From an uncultured Mucispirillum sp. (lineage in GTDB: Bacteria > Chrysiogenota > Deferribacteres > Deferribacterales > Mucispirillaceae), in NCBI GenBank assembly GCA_910586745.1, contig CAJUJZ010000003.1:1-36010 (forward strand): 36,010 nucleotides of DNA. The letters run 5' to 3'. Below are positions 13,337 to 22,301 of the stretch, piece after piece. Below the pieces are notes generated by a model. It saw only the letters and a list, made by a program, of their open reading frames with translations. It was not told the origin of the DNA and did not search any database. How positions within the stretch are numbered: position 1 is the first letter of the stretch; the number at the start of each line of letters is the position of its first letter. The position numbers and the translations under genes are program-made.

Positions 13337-16300
13337 TAATATTTACCTCCCTTGAAAAGCGTTCCTGCATATACTGCGAACTGCGTCTTGTATTTTCCTG
13401 CTTGTCTGTTATTCTTCTTTGGAATGCAGGGTTTTCATTTAAGAATACCGTTTGAGCCTGTTTCTTATATCTTACCATAATTTTTTCTATCATCTGTTCC
13501 CTTACGCTTTCGCCATTTTGGTTATAACGCCCTTCCGCTTTCTGCCAGGAATAACTGTTTACTAAATCAGTCAAAGCCTGCATTAAAGACTTGCCGCCTA
13601 TGATTATATTACCCTGTATCTGTGAAAGCCTTGACACATCTTCGGCATTCAATTTTACGCCTTTAATAATATTTGCAGGTGCTCCACCGCGAATGCTTGA
13701 CGCATACGGCATTAACTGTTCTAATACAAAATTATCTTTTGCATTAGAATATAAATAGCTCGGCTCTGTTTTTTCCCCTGTGATAAAGTTATATTTTGCG
13801 GGGATGCTGTTTGATAGAAACGGGATATTTGACGCAAACCTTAACCCCATATCACCCCTTGTTTCTTTAAGCTCGCCGTCTAACTGCCTTGCTGCAAATC
13901 TTAAAGCAGAACTCATAGGAACTAAACCACCTAACAGGTTGCCTGCTGTTATCTGTAATGAAACATTTTCAGGGTTTTGGATAGCCTCTATCAAATCTGT
14001 TATACCCTGCAAATAAGTTTTGCTGGAAAGGTATTGAATAATAGTGCCTGCATAAGTTAATGGGCTTGCTAAATCATCGCCGCCCTCTCTCATACCTTTA
14101 TCATAAACAGTGGCTGCCATACCAAAGAAAGCTCCAAACGGGTCAAGCCTGTTATATGGCACCCATTTATCGCCTAACCTGATAGAAAAAGGAAGTCTGC
14201 CTTGTGCTTCCCACAATGCTCTTTCTTCCCTGTCTTTTGGATATGCTCCCGTAATTAAGCCGTCAGCAGCAAGAGAAAGCCCTGTAAAGCCTAATGCCAG
14301 CCCAACCGCTGCTTTACCCTCTAATACAGCTGCACTCTCGCCACCTTTCTTATATTCTTCCCGCACATATTTTAAGGCAGAGTTCATTATAGGGGTATGC
14401 TCTATAATATCTTTAATAAGATTTGTAGGTGTTGTAATAAATGGCACAAATGGGCGTAATGCTGGCACCGACTTTAAAGCAATACCTAACCTGTCAAGGT
14501 TTGATGAGCCGTCTAACTCCTGCGTCCAAGTCTGCTTTCTTGCATACTGTAAAGCTTCTTCATTAATTCCTTTTCCGTTATCAAATGCCATTTCAAGTTT
14601 CTTACTGATATATGCCGCCTTATCCGCTACGCCTGCCTGCAATGCTTCATCAAAAGTATCTGCATATATTTTGCTTCTATAAGCCATTTGCTTAAAGAAC
14701 TCATCAGCTGCACCCATAGCCCTTAATGGCAGCTGCATAAAAGCTCCAATATGCCCTAATGCTTTAAAAGGTGTCTCTAACTCTGGTCTTATATTTTGGT
14801 ATGCTTCTAACTGGTTTATGTCTTTTGCACTGCCTGCAAACTGCCATTTTAGTCTTGCTGCGATTTGGTCTGCATTATTCATTGGATAATATTTAGAAGT
14901 GTCTAAAATGTTACCGCCCATTTTTAAAGCAAGCCCTGCCGCCTTTAAACTGTCTGATATGGCAGATTTATAACCTATAAACATTCTTATTCCACTGCGA
15001 ACCTCATCATTATCCGCCCTTAAAATGCCGCCTGCTATCCTTTCTGCTGGGGTAGCAATAAGTTTTAACACATTGCCTGCCACATTAAACAACTGGGTTA
15101 CTGGGCTTGATAAAAGGTTATTCACAAAGTAAGTAAGAAATGAGCCACTTAAATATTCTGTATTACTCATTCGTTTTTCAGAAAGCAGTCTGACAAACTT
15201 ATCTTTATCACTTCTTGCCATACCTAACATCATAAGCTGGGTTTCAGGCTTTGTTATATCTGCCCCCATTTCAGTAAGCTTTTCTAATGCCTTTAACTGT
15301 TTAGCATTAACTATAACGATCTGTCCCGCAGACTTTTCAAGCTCTGTGCCTTTAAGCAGGTTGTCTTGGTTTACATGATGAGAGTTATTATTTTTAGTTT
15401 TAAAAGGCGTTTCCTGTTTCTCGGCTGTTTCTATTATCCGCTTTAATTCTGCCTTATCAGGCTTGATTTTAAGGCTGTTTAAGGCTCTGCCTACTCCGCT
15501 CATTATTGCCTGTGTATGCCCCAGACTTTCTGTCAGCTCTTCATAAGCTGATACAAGCTCGTCATTGCTTTTTAATCTGCCCTGTAAGGACTGTTCTGTA
15601 AGGCGGACTACTTTATTAAGCTGTGTTACTGTCCCAAGCCTGTATGCTAAAAGTCTCGGTGCAAGTGTGTTTAATGCTTCACTGTCTGCTTTTAAAAAGT
15701 TCCTTAACTCTTTATCCATTAAGTCTTGATTAAATAAAGCGTCTGTCTGTCTTATTGTCTGTTTCCAGCTCATATTTGTATGCAGCTTATTTGCCACAGT
15801 CTCCATTATAGTTTTATGCAGATACTTATTACTGTCCTGTATTCTTGTAAATGCTGGGTTATCTTTTGTAAGGCGGGACATAGCTTCTACTAAATCATCT
15901 ACACTCCTGCCCTGCACTTTACTTACATTTACTACAATCTTGTCTGCAAGGCTGTCTATATCGTTAAGCAGCTTTTTATTTCTTTTATCCCCTGTTAATA
16001 GTTTATGGTAGCTTTCGTAATCATTTGCCTTAACTTTTTCAGAATGCTTAATAATGTTATTTACAAGCATATCTTCTGATACTGGCTCTGTCTGTCTGCC
16101 TGCTCCCTTAATGGTTTCATCAGCTGCTTCCCCTGCTGTCTTACCTGCCTGCTCGTCTGCTATATCTTTTAAGACTTTTTCCAGCTCATCATTATAGGCT
16201 TTGCCATATAAGTTTCTGCCTTTGGCTTTAAGATATGACTTGCTGGCTTTTGCCATAATGAATACACTGTCAAGTAAAGCACCAAGCCCCACGCCCTCTA

Positions 16301-16892
16301 ATGCGTTCTTAAACCTAGCCTCCGCCTTACTGTCATCTTCCCTGTCTGCTAAATAATCTGTTACAATATTAGACAGAACAGGTATCTCATTCAGCACTTC
16401 GGCAAGCCTCTCTTCATTTTCATCAAATACAGTAAAATCTGAAATAAAGCCCTTTACTGCTCCACTTCCTATCTTGCCTGCTACCGTCGTTGCATTATTT
16501 AGCTTATGCAGTGCAGCAGCTGCACCGCTTGCCGCCTTAACTCCCTTTGTTCCCCATTCTAACACTTTTAAAAATTTGCCCGCTCCAACAAGCCCTAATG
16601 CTCCCTGTGTTATAGTGTTGCTTATATCCCCTAATGCTGTCTCGGTTTTTAGTTCTGGCAATATCCTTTCTGTCTTTTTGTTTTCCCCAGTAAAGAGTTC
16701 TTTCACAGCATTAGGAGTTTGCAGTATTCCCTCTACCGCGTCTAATGCTCCGCCTGCTACTCCTTTGCTGAAATCTTTTACATAGTCCATTACACCAAAG
16801 TCTTTTTCTTCTGGCTCTTGATTTTGAACGCCTGAATACTGGGGAAGTAAACGCCCTGTATTGTCTATTATATTATTACTGTAATCTGCCAC
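13326..16892 (-). CDS. Large internal virion protein (T7 gp16-like)
   Basis: At 1188 residues this is the largest gene, located just before the fibres as gene 16 is in T7. It would be ejected and extend the tail channel across the cell envelope. The N-terminal third holds several Gly/Ala-rich hydrophobic helices (about 45-200) and the rest is mostly helical. I do not see the N-terminal lytic transglycosylase domain that T7 gp16 carries. The start GTG at 16892 follows AAGGGG by 6 nt; it lies one base after the antirepressor stop. Confidence 0.75.
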   Translation of the reverse strand: MADYSNNIIDNTGRLLPQYSGVQNQEPEEKDFGVMDYVKDFSKGVAGGALDAVEGILQTPNAVKELFTGENKKTERILPELKTETALGDISNTITQGALGLVGAGKFLKVLEWGTKGVKAASGAAAALHKLNNATTVAGKIGSGAVKGFISDFTVFDENEERLAEVLNEIPVLSNIVTDYLADREDDSKAEARFKNALEGVGLGALLDSVFIMAKASKSYLKAKGRNLYGKAYNDELEKVLKDIADEQAGKTAGEAADETIKGAGRQTEPVSEDMLVNNIIKHSEKVKANDYESYHKLLTGDKRNKKLLNDIDSLADKIVVNVSKVQGRSVDDLVEAMSRLTKDNPAFTRIQDSNKYLHKTIMETVANKLHTNMSWKQTIRQTDALFNQDLMDKELRNFLKADSEALNTLAPRLLAYRLGTVTQLNKVVRLTEQSLQGRLKSNDELVSAYEELTESLGHTQAIMSGVGRALNSLKIKPDKAELKRIIETAEKQETPFKTKNNNSHHVNQDNLLKGTELEKSAGQIVIVNAKQLKALEKLTEMGADITKPETQLMMLGMARSDKDKFVRLLSEKRMSNTEYLSGSFLTYFVNNLLSSPVTQLFNVAGNVLKLIATPAERIAGGILRADNDEVRSGIRMFIGYKSAISDSLKAAGLALKMGGNILDTSKYYPMNNADQIAARLKWQFAGSAKDINQLEAYQNIRPELETPFKALGHIGAFMQLPLRAMGAADEFFKQMAYRSKIYADTFDEALQAGVADKAAYISKKLEMAFDNGKGINEEALQYARKQTWTQELDGSSNLDRLGIALKSVPALRPFVPFITTPTNLIKDIIEHTPIMNSALKYVREEYKKGGESAAVLEGKAAVGLALGFTGLSLAADGLITGAYPKDREERALWEAQGRLPFSIRLGDKWVPYNRLDPFGAFFGMAATVYDKGMREGGDDLASPLTYAGTIIQYLSSKTYLQGITDLIEAIQNPENVSLQITAGNLLGGLVPMSSALRFAARQLDGELKETRGDMGLRFASNIPFLSNSIPAKYNFITGEKTEPSYLYSNAKDNFVLEQLMPYASSIRGGAPANIIKGVKLNAEDVSRLSQIQGNIIIGGKSLMQALTDLVNSYSWQKAEGRYNQNGESVREQMIEKIMVRYKKQAQTVFLNENPAFQRRITDKQENTRRSSQYMQERFSREVNISDL

Positions 16893-16893
16893 T

Positions 16894-17643
16894 CTATACC
16901 CCTTGTTTATCTGCAAAAAGCTCTATAAAAAACTTCTGTCCCTTTGTCGTTACTCTCGGACTTAATGACAGAATAGTTTTATCCTTTAATGCCACCGCCT
17001 TTTCCTGCACCTCAAATAAGCCCTGTTCCATTGCTTTCTGGGTAGGCATATTAAAGTCTTTTGTCCTGCCCTTGATTAAGTAACCTTTTTCACGGAAATA
17101 ATTAAACAGTCTCTGCCTGCCTGTTTCTATTCCGTTCTGCTTTAATATCTTAGCAAACTGCCCTATACTGATACTGCTGTCGCTACCTGATACCGCATTA
17201 GCAAATGTTACTTTCGGTCTGTCTTGCTCTATTCTCTCTTGCAGGGCTTGATTTCTTTTCTCACTTTCAACTAAACTTTCTAGTGCTTCTAAATATGTCT
17301 GCGGCAGGCTGTGAGACTGTTGCTGTATTAATTGCTTTTCACAGGATATAAAATACTTTCTTATTTGGTTACCTTTTTCGTTTTTTTCAAGCATTGAAAT
17401 ATTTTTCGCAAGGTCTAACGATAAGGCATATTCTAACAGTGGTCGTCCACCCTTTAGGTTTTCCACAGTTTTATGGAAAACCCCATAATCTTCATTCTCT
17501 ACTGCGTAAGCCTGTTCTAATCTGGCTTTTATCCAAGTAGAAAAATCTTGCTTGCTTTCTAATGCAACCCATAAATCTCTTGCATTAACACTATTTACTT
17601 TTTCATTGTTGATTTCTTGTTGAAATATTTGTATATTACTCAT
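16894..17643 (-). CDS. Phage antirepressor (AntA/AntB plus KilAC)
   Basis: This 249-residue protein has an N-terminal AntA/AntB-type domain (VNARDLWVALESKQDFSTWI, residues about 17-36 onward) and a C-terminal KilAC domain (FAKILKQNGIETGRQRLFNY to VTTKGQKFFIELF, about 160-245). Such proteins inactivate phage repressors or act as DNA-binding regulators. Its place between virion genes 15 and 16 is odd. Here it would be made late, and could act on the XRE repressor, which has no self-cleavage domain. The ATG is 7 nt after GGAG. Confidence 0.85.
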   Translation of the reverse strand: MSNIQIFQQEINNEKVNSVNARDLWVALESKQDFSTWIKARLEQAYAVENEDYGVFHKTVENLKGGRPLLEYALSLDLAKNISMLEKNEKGNQIRKYFISCEKQLIQQQSHSLPQTYLEALESLVESEKRNQALQERIEQDRPKVTFANAVSGSDSSISIGQFAKILKQNGIETGRQRLFNYFREKGYLIKGRTKDFNMPTQKAMEQGLFEVQEKAVALKDKTILSLSPRVTTKGQKFFIELFADKQGV

Positions 17644-17657
17644 TGTTTAACTCCGTT

Positions 17658-18221
17658 TTACCATTTACCACATAAATACTCGTCATAAGTAATAAGGCGA
17701 ACCTTTGCTATATGATAAGAGTTTTTTACTCCCTTTTTCTTATCATTATTAGCAAAGAAATTATAAGCCGTAATTTTTGCCCTCTTCTCACTTTCTGATA
17801 CAACCCACACTGCATAATGAATATTTGTTTCATCGTTTTTATAAAACTCAATAGCATAGCCTTTTATATTTTTATCCTGCATATATTTTGCTATACTTAC
17901 CCTTGACGGCTTTGCAGAGATATACTTAATCTCTTTTGTGTCTGTTTCTTTCTGTTCTGTTTCTGTTTTGATTTCTGCCCGTGCAGCAGCAATGCTGAAC
18001 TTTTCTAATGCCCTGCCTGCTATATAACATATATCAGCTATAACAAACGGCTCTACACTTTTATTGAATAATGCTAATTCCACATCTTCATAACTGAAAT
18101 CACTTTCTATCGCTTCTTTTATATCCTTGTAGTTATCTATTACAACATCTACTATTTCAGGCTTGATAAAGTTTTGATTTTGTTTCTCTTTGTTTGCTTT
18201 AATTTTTTCTATTAAGTTCAT
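17658..18221 (-). CDS. Hypothetical 187-residue protein inserted in virion operon
   Basis: I do not recognise this protein. It is helical in the first half with a short Glu/Lys linker near 85-95 (KTETEQKETDTKE), then a beta-rich C-terminal domain (SRVSIAKYMQDKNIKGYAIEFY to YDEYLCGKW). There is no T7 counterpart at this position. With the antirepressor it forms an insert between gp15 and gp16 homologues, just after a terminator. The ATG is 9 nt after GGAG. Confidence 0.65.
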   Translation of the reverse strand: MNLIEKIKANKEKQNQNFIKPEIVDVVIDNYKDIKEAIESDFSYEDVELALFNKSVEPFVIADICYIAGRALEKFSIAAARAEIKTETEQKETDTKEIKYISAKPSRVSIAKYMQDKNIKGYAIEFYKNDETNIHYAVWVVSESEKRAKITAYNFFANNDKKKGVKNSYHIAKVRLITYDEYLCGKW

Positions 18222-18250
18222 TGTTCTTTACTCCTTTAATTTTTGACAAT

Positions 18251-18285
18251 AAAAAAAGCCAGTAAAGATTTCTCTCTACTGGCTT
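18251..18285 (-). terminator. Rho-independent terminator after gp15-like gene
   Basis: On the minus strand AAGCCAGTA and TACTGGCTT form a 9-bp stem with a 12-nt loop, followed by a T-run. Only about 30 bp separate it from the start of the next gene, so the antirepressor and gp16 depend on read-through unless a promoter overlaps. Confidence 0.85.
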
Positions 18286-18365
18286 AACAGGGTGTATAAT
18301 TTTTGTTTAGGTTGATGAAAAGGTTAAGTTACTTAGGGGTGGTTACATAATTATGATTTTCTCAA

Positions 18366-20705
18366 CTACTTTGCATAAGCATTTTTGCTGGTTTTGCTTG
18401 CAAATGAAAGTATTTTAATGATATACGGTATGTTATCGCCCTTTTGCAATGCTTTATAAAAATTATCTTTTGCCATTTTATTTGCTGGCACTGCTACACC
18501 ATCTTCAATAACATATTTCATACCAAAAAAGCTTTCTATTAAATCAGGTCTTTCCTTAACAATTTGAGTAAATTCTTCGTAAGAATAATTGCCTTTATTC
18601 AATACAGCCCTGATTTCTTTTTCCCTTATCTGATACTGTGAATATAGATTATTATTTTTCAGAGAATTATATGTAATCAGTTTCTGTTCTTCTGTTAGTG
18701 TTGGGTTACCATTTACTGCTTGTCCTATTGCGTCATTCTGTAACCAGTCTTCAAAAGTATCGCCAGTAATTTTATATACAGGATAAGAAATTCCAGTATT
18801 TTCATCTTTGTTAGTTCCTGCAAGATGTTTTACTACACTTTCCGAATACTGTTCTTTCGTTTGCAAGGTAGTTTCGTCAGGCTTTCCATTGCTGTAAATC
18901 TTTTTACCTTTTGCTGCAACATTCATTTTCTGTGCTAACTCCCACACTTCGTCCATAGCAGCAGATAAAGATATACTATCATATCTGCCTCGTTCTATTT
19001 CTGACAATACTACTTTTTCTATCTGCCCTATGTGGTCATTCGCCTCTCGTTCGGATATTAAGCCATCATTAACAGCACCCTCAATATCTTTTTCTACTCT
19101 ATACATAAGTGTTTTCACACGACGCATTCTTTCATCAGCTTTTGCCCCGCCCTCATTTTCAAAAGCAGTTATCAGTTTAGGAAAATCGTCTATATGATAA
19201 TTTCTACCTGCCATTTCATATAGTCGCTTTTTATCTTTAATTTTTCCTGTTTGAATGGCATATAGAGTGTCCGCATACTGCCTTGAATGCCTATCAGTAT
19301 ATTCAACATTAAAGCCTGCTTTTACTGATTGTTGATAAGCATTTAATGTGTCTTTATACTTATAATAATCAACACCTAATTTTTCAGCTATTTGAACGCC
19401 GTCAAGCATAAGCCAGTCTTGTAAAGTTACTTTTTCGCTTCTAGCTGCAAGCTCTAAAAACTTCTCTTGTTCTTTTCTTTCAAAATGGTCATTAATTTCA
19501 GCTCGTCTTATTTCTTCTGCTCTAACCTTTGAGCCGTAAGATATAAGTTCTTTTGCTTTTGTTTCAACTGCTGTCATATCAAAGTTTACTACATCTTTAC
19601 TATTTGCGTCAAATTGTTTATTATTTCCATACCGCCAAGTGCCAAGTTTTTCTGAAAGTTTGCTGTCTGTATTTAATTTTGTCATTAATACTACGAAAGC
19701 AGCAGCAGCCATTTCTTCGTCTTCGCCTCTTGAAATAGTTTCCTGTAAAGAGAGTAATAAGTTATTTTGTATTTCTTCGCTATTCATTCCAGCGTCAGCC
19801 GCTTTTATAATATATTCTCTTGCGGTCTGGAATAATGAACTGGCTTCAATAGCTGAAACCATACCAGCATAGTGATTAAACATTTCTGTTTTAATTATCT
19901 GACCATTGCTGCCTGCTGTTACAGCCACATCACCAAATATTTCCCCTAGTTTAACAGCTTGGTTTTCTATTTCTTCCTGTCTCTCTGGCGTAAATTCTTT
20001 ATACTTCATTACGAACTCATCTTCATAAACCATACTTGTTTGAATACCCAAAAGCCCAGTTGATACATCGGAGAAAGTATCTACTAACTTTCCTTTAAAG
20101 ATATTATCTCTTGTCTTTAACTGTTCCTGCATAATAGCTTCATAGTGTTTATCTCTTATTTTATCTGTAAGCTCCTGTCTGGGCATTCTATAAAAATAAT
20201 CTCTAACACTTTTCGGATAAGTAGTCAGCTCGTCATCTATTTTTACTCTAATCTGCCCAAGCTTTTCCCTAAACTCATCAGGGCTTAAATTAGCGTATTT
20301 CTGTTTTGCGTCAGCCATTTCATATTCTTCTTTTTTAAACAACTGTTCGGCTTGTGCTTTTGATATATACTGCTGCGTCCAGTAGTCCACCCCTAAAAGA
20401 TTTGCCATTTGTGGCTTTAAGCCGTTTAACATTTCTTTTGCTTTCTTATGGTCTGGATGGTTTGGGTCAAGCATAGCGTCTGTCATATACTGGTCAGCTT
20501 TCTGCTGTGCTTCGTCCTGTTTCTTTTTAATAAAGCCGTCAATGAGATTATCGCTTTCAGCAGATAAACCCCTAAAACTTTCTACTATTCTTATCTGCTC
20601 ATTAGCGTCATAAGTTTTGGCAGGGCTTATAAAAGACACTGCCGACATTAATCTTTGCTTTGGCTGTATTGTTAAATTACTTCTCTGAAAATCGTTATTT
20701 GTCAT
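18366..20705 (-). CDS. Internal virion protein (T7 gp15-like)
   Basis: This 779-residue, charged, almost entirely helical protein is close to T7 gp15 (747 residues) in size and occupies its position between gp14 and gp16. With gp14 and gp16 homologues it would form the ejected channel complex. The ATG at 20705 is chosen because GGAG lies 5-6 nt upstream; open codons before it have no better site. It is preceded by a long structured leader at 20706-20898. Confidence 0.75.
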   Translation of the reverse strand: MTNNDFQRSNLTIQPKQRLMSAVSFISPAKTYDANEQIRIVESFRGLSAESDNLIDGFIKKKQDEAQQKADQYMTDAMLDPNHPDHKKAKEMLNGLKPQMANLLGVDYWTQQYISKAQAEQLFKKEEYEMADAKQKYANLSPDEFREKLGQIRVKIDDELTTYPKSVRDYFYRMPRQELTDKIRDKHYEAIMQEQLKTRDNIFKGKLVDTFSDVSTGLLGIQTSMVYEDEFVMKYKEFTPERQEEIENQAVKLGEIFGDVAVTAGSNGQIIKTEMFNHYAGMVSAIEASSLFQTAREYIIKAADAGMNSEEIQNNLLLSLQETISRGEDEEMAAAAFVVLMTKLNTDSKLSEKLGTWRYGNNKQFDANSKDVVNFDMTAVETKAKELISYGSKVRAEEIRRAEINDHFERKEQEKFLELAARSEKVTLQDWLMLDGVQIAEKLGVDYYKYKDTLNAYQQSVKAGFNVEYTDRHSRQYADTLYAIQTGKIKDKKRLYEMAGRNYHIDDFPKLITAFENEGGAKADERMRRVKTLMYRVEKDIEGAVNDGLISEREANDHIGQIEKVVLSEIERGRYDSISLSAAMDEVWELAQKMNVAAKGKKIYSNGKPDETTLQTKEQYSESVVKHLAGTNKDENTGISYPVYKITGDTFEDWLQNDAIGQAVNGNPTLTEEQKLITYNSLKNNNLYSQYQIREKEIRAVLNKGNYSYEEFTQIVKERPDLIESFFGMKYVIEDGVAVPANKMAKDNFYKALQKGDNIPYIIKILSFASKTSKNAYAK

Positions 20706-20898
20706 ATTCACTCCATTCAAAAACGGAAATAAATCCAGTTTTTTTCACTCGTTTACTTTTATTAAAAAATACATCCGTGTATTTTTTAAACCACGCAGCT
20801 ACGGAAATAAATTCCTTGCTGCTTACGCAAGCGGGCTTTTGTCCTAAAAGCCTTTTTCACTCCTTCAAAAATTAAAATAAATTCAATTTTTTCACTCC
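20706..20898 (-). promoter_or_regulatory. GGA-hairpin leader, copy A (before gp15-like gene)
   Basis: On the minus strand this untranslated leader holds several hairpins. GGCTTTT and AAAAGCC enclose loop AGGAC (20852-20834). TTAAAAAATACA and TGTATTTTTTAA enclose loop CGGA (20789-20762). AAAAAC.GGA and TCC.GTTTTT enclose TTTAT before GGAGTGAATATG. The segment AUACACGGAUGU agrees with the CsrA consensus RUACARGGAUGU at 11 of 12 positions. Related leaders precede gp14-, gp7.3- and 63-residue genes. Confidence 0.65.
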
Positions 20899-21447
20899 TT
20901 ATTTTTTTAAATCTTTATTTTTATCATATTTGTTATATCCTGCCATACCTGCACTTGCTAGATTTATCCCTAATGCTGTATAGCCTAATGCCCTGTTAGA
21001 CTGCTTCATATCCTGCATACCTGCTATTTGATTTTGTGCAGATTTAATATACATATCTCTTGCCATATTATGCTGCTGTTTAGACATTGATAAATTCTGC
21101 TGAATAATACTTGTATCGTTGCCAAGCATTCTGGCATACTCGTTAGCCACTAAATGACTAGCGTTGCCCTCTGCCTGACTAGATGCCTTTGCAGCAGCTG
21201 CCTTTTGCATATTCTGTCTTTTAAGCTGTAATGACTGTTCTGCTGCTGCTTTCTGTTCGTTCTGCTCTGCTATACCCTCCTGTTTAGATAAGTCATTAGC
21301 TTCCTGTATAGCGATATTAGCATTATGAATATTCGCTTCGTTTTGTGCTTCTATTGCCTGATTTTCTGCTAATATTGATGTTGTTGTGCTGACAATAGCC
21401 GAAGTAGCACCAAGAATAGCCGTTACAATACTTACTGGCTCACACAT
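20899..21447 (-). CDS. Internal virion protein (T7 gp14-like)
   Basis: This 182-residue protein begins MCEPVSIVTAILGATSAI, resembling T7 gp14 which also opens MC followed by an Ala/Ile-rich segment, then has long Gln/Ala-rich helices and a Gly-rich hydrophobic C-terminus. It would form the outer-membrane part of the ejection channel. The ATG at 21447 lies 5-6 nt after GGAG; a GTG two codons earlier overlaps that site. A long hairpin leader precedes it. Confidence 0.8.
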   Translation of the reverse strand: MCEPVSIVTAILGATSAIVSTTTSILAENQAIEAQNEANIHNANIAIQEANDLSKQEGIAEQNEQKAAAEQSLQLKRQNMQKAAAAKASSQAEGNASHLVANEYARMLGNDTSIIQQNLSMSKQQHNMARDMYIKSAQNQIAGMQDMKQSNRALGYTALGINLASAGMAGYNKYDKNKDLKK

Positions 21448-21731
21448 ATTCACTCCTTCAAAAATTGAAATAAATTCAATTTTTTCACTCGTTTACTTTT
21501 ATTTCAAAATTCATCCTTGAATTTTGAAAAGAGCGGAATGCCCGAACAAGTCGGCTCATTCCTTACGCTACGCGGCGGCTCGTCCTGAGCCTTTTCCACT
21601 CCATTAATAAATTGAAATAAATTCAATTTATTCATTTAAGTTTACTTTTATTTTCAAATTCAGTCCAGCTGCGGACTTTTGTTTCCGTCGCTGCTCACTC
21701 GGAACGACCTTGCGTCGCAAAAATCGCTCCC
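21448..21731 (-). promoter_or_regulatory. GGA-hairpin leader, copy B (tandem, before gp14-like gene)
   Basis: Two tandem leader units lie here. The proximal one has GGCTC/GAGCC around loop AGGAC (21591-21577), GGAATG/CATTCC enclosing a GC-rich hairpin, TTCAAAATTCA/TGAATTTTGAA around loop AGGA (21528-21503), and AAAAATTGAA/TTCAATTTTT around TTTAT before GAAGGAGTGAATATG. The distal unit (about 21600-21731) repeats the plan with a longer insert that contains GGAGCGATTTTTGCG, shared with copy C. Confidence 0.65.
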
Positions 21732-22301
21732 CTAAAAGCCTATACATTGCAGCAACTCCTTTTTCTCTTTCATATATACCCTGTGAATATCACTCCAGCA
21801 CATAAAGTCCATTTTTAATACACGCTCTATAAACCTGTTATGTGTTTCTGATACTTCATCAGGCAGAGCAAACACAAAAGACATACTATCAGGGTATATG
21901 CTTAATTCTTTCATAATTCCCTTTCTAACGGCTTTTATTAAAGATTTAGGGTATTTGTATGCTTTGTCTGTTACAAGCAGCCACAGGCAGATATTTAAAT
22001 CATCAGGGTATGAGCCGCCTGTGGCGATTACTTTATTATCTCTTTTAAGATAATAACAGTAAGATTTATTTAACCTTTCAAGGAAGTCGTCATACGACCA
22101 GCCTGCCATTTCTATTTTATCATCATCTGCTAAATTATCCCAGAACTCTTTTATTTTAGTTTTATGCACATAATCAGTTTTGCCAGTCTCTATATTAATA
22201 AGAGACACCGTCGTAGTGTCTCTTGCATATCTGTATTCTTCTATTGACCTAATATGATTATATCCGCATTTACCTAACAGTTTTTTAACTTCTGCTGGCA
22301 T
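21732..22301 (-). CDS. Virion assembly protein (T7 gp13-like)
   Basis: This 189-residue protein has a region resembling T7 gp13, which has a GNAT-like fold: CLWLLVTDKAYKYPKSLIKAVRKGI followed by a strand and RFIERVLKMDF. T7 gp13 is shorter (138 residues) and needed for internal core assembly. Order between gp12 and gp14 supports the call. The ATG at 22301 is 6 nt after GGAGG and overlaps the gp12-like gene by 17 bp. Confidence 0.75.
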   Translation of the reverse strand: MPAEVKKLLGKCGYNHIRSIEEYRYARDTTTVSLINIETGKTDYVHKTKIKEFWDNLADDDKIEMAGWSYDDFLERLNKSYCYYLKRDNKVIATGGSYPDDLNICLWLLVTDKAYKYPKSLIKAVRKGIMKELSIYPDSMSFVFALPDEVSETHNRFIERVLKMDFMCWSDIHRVYMKEKKELLQCIGF

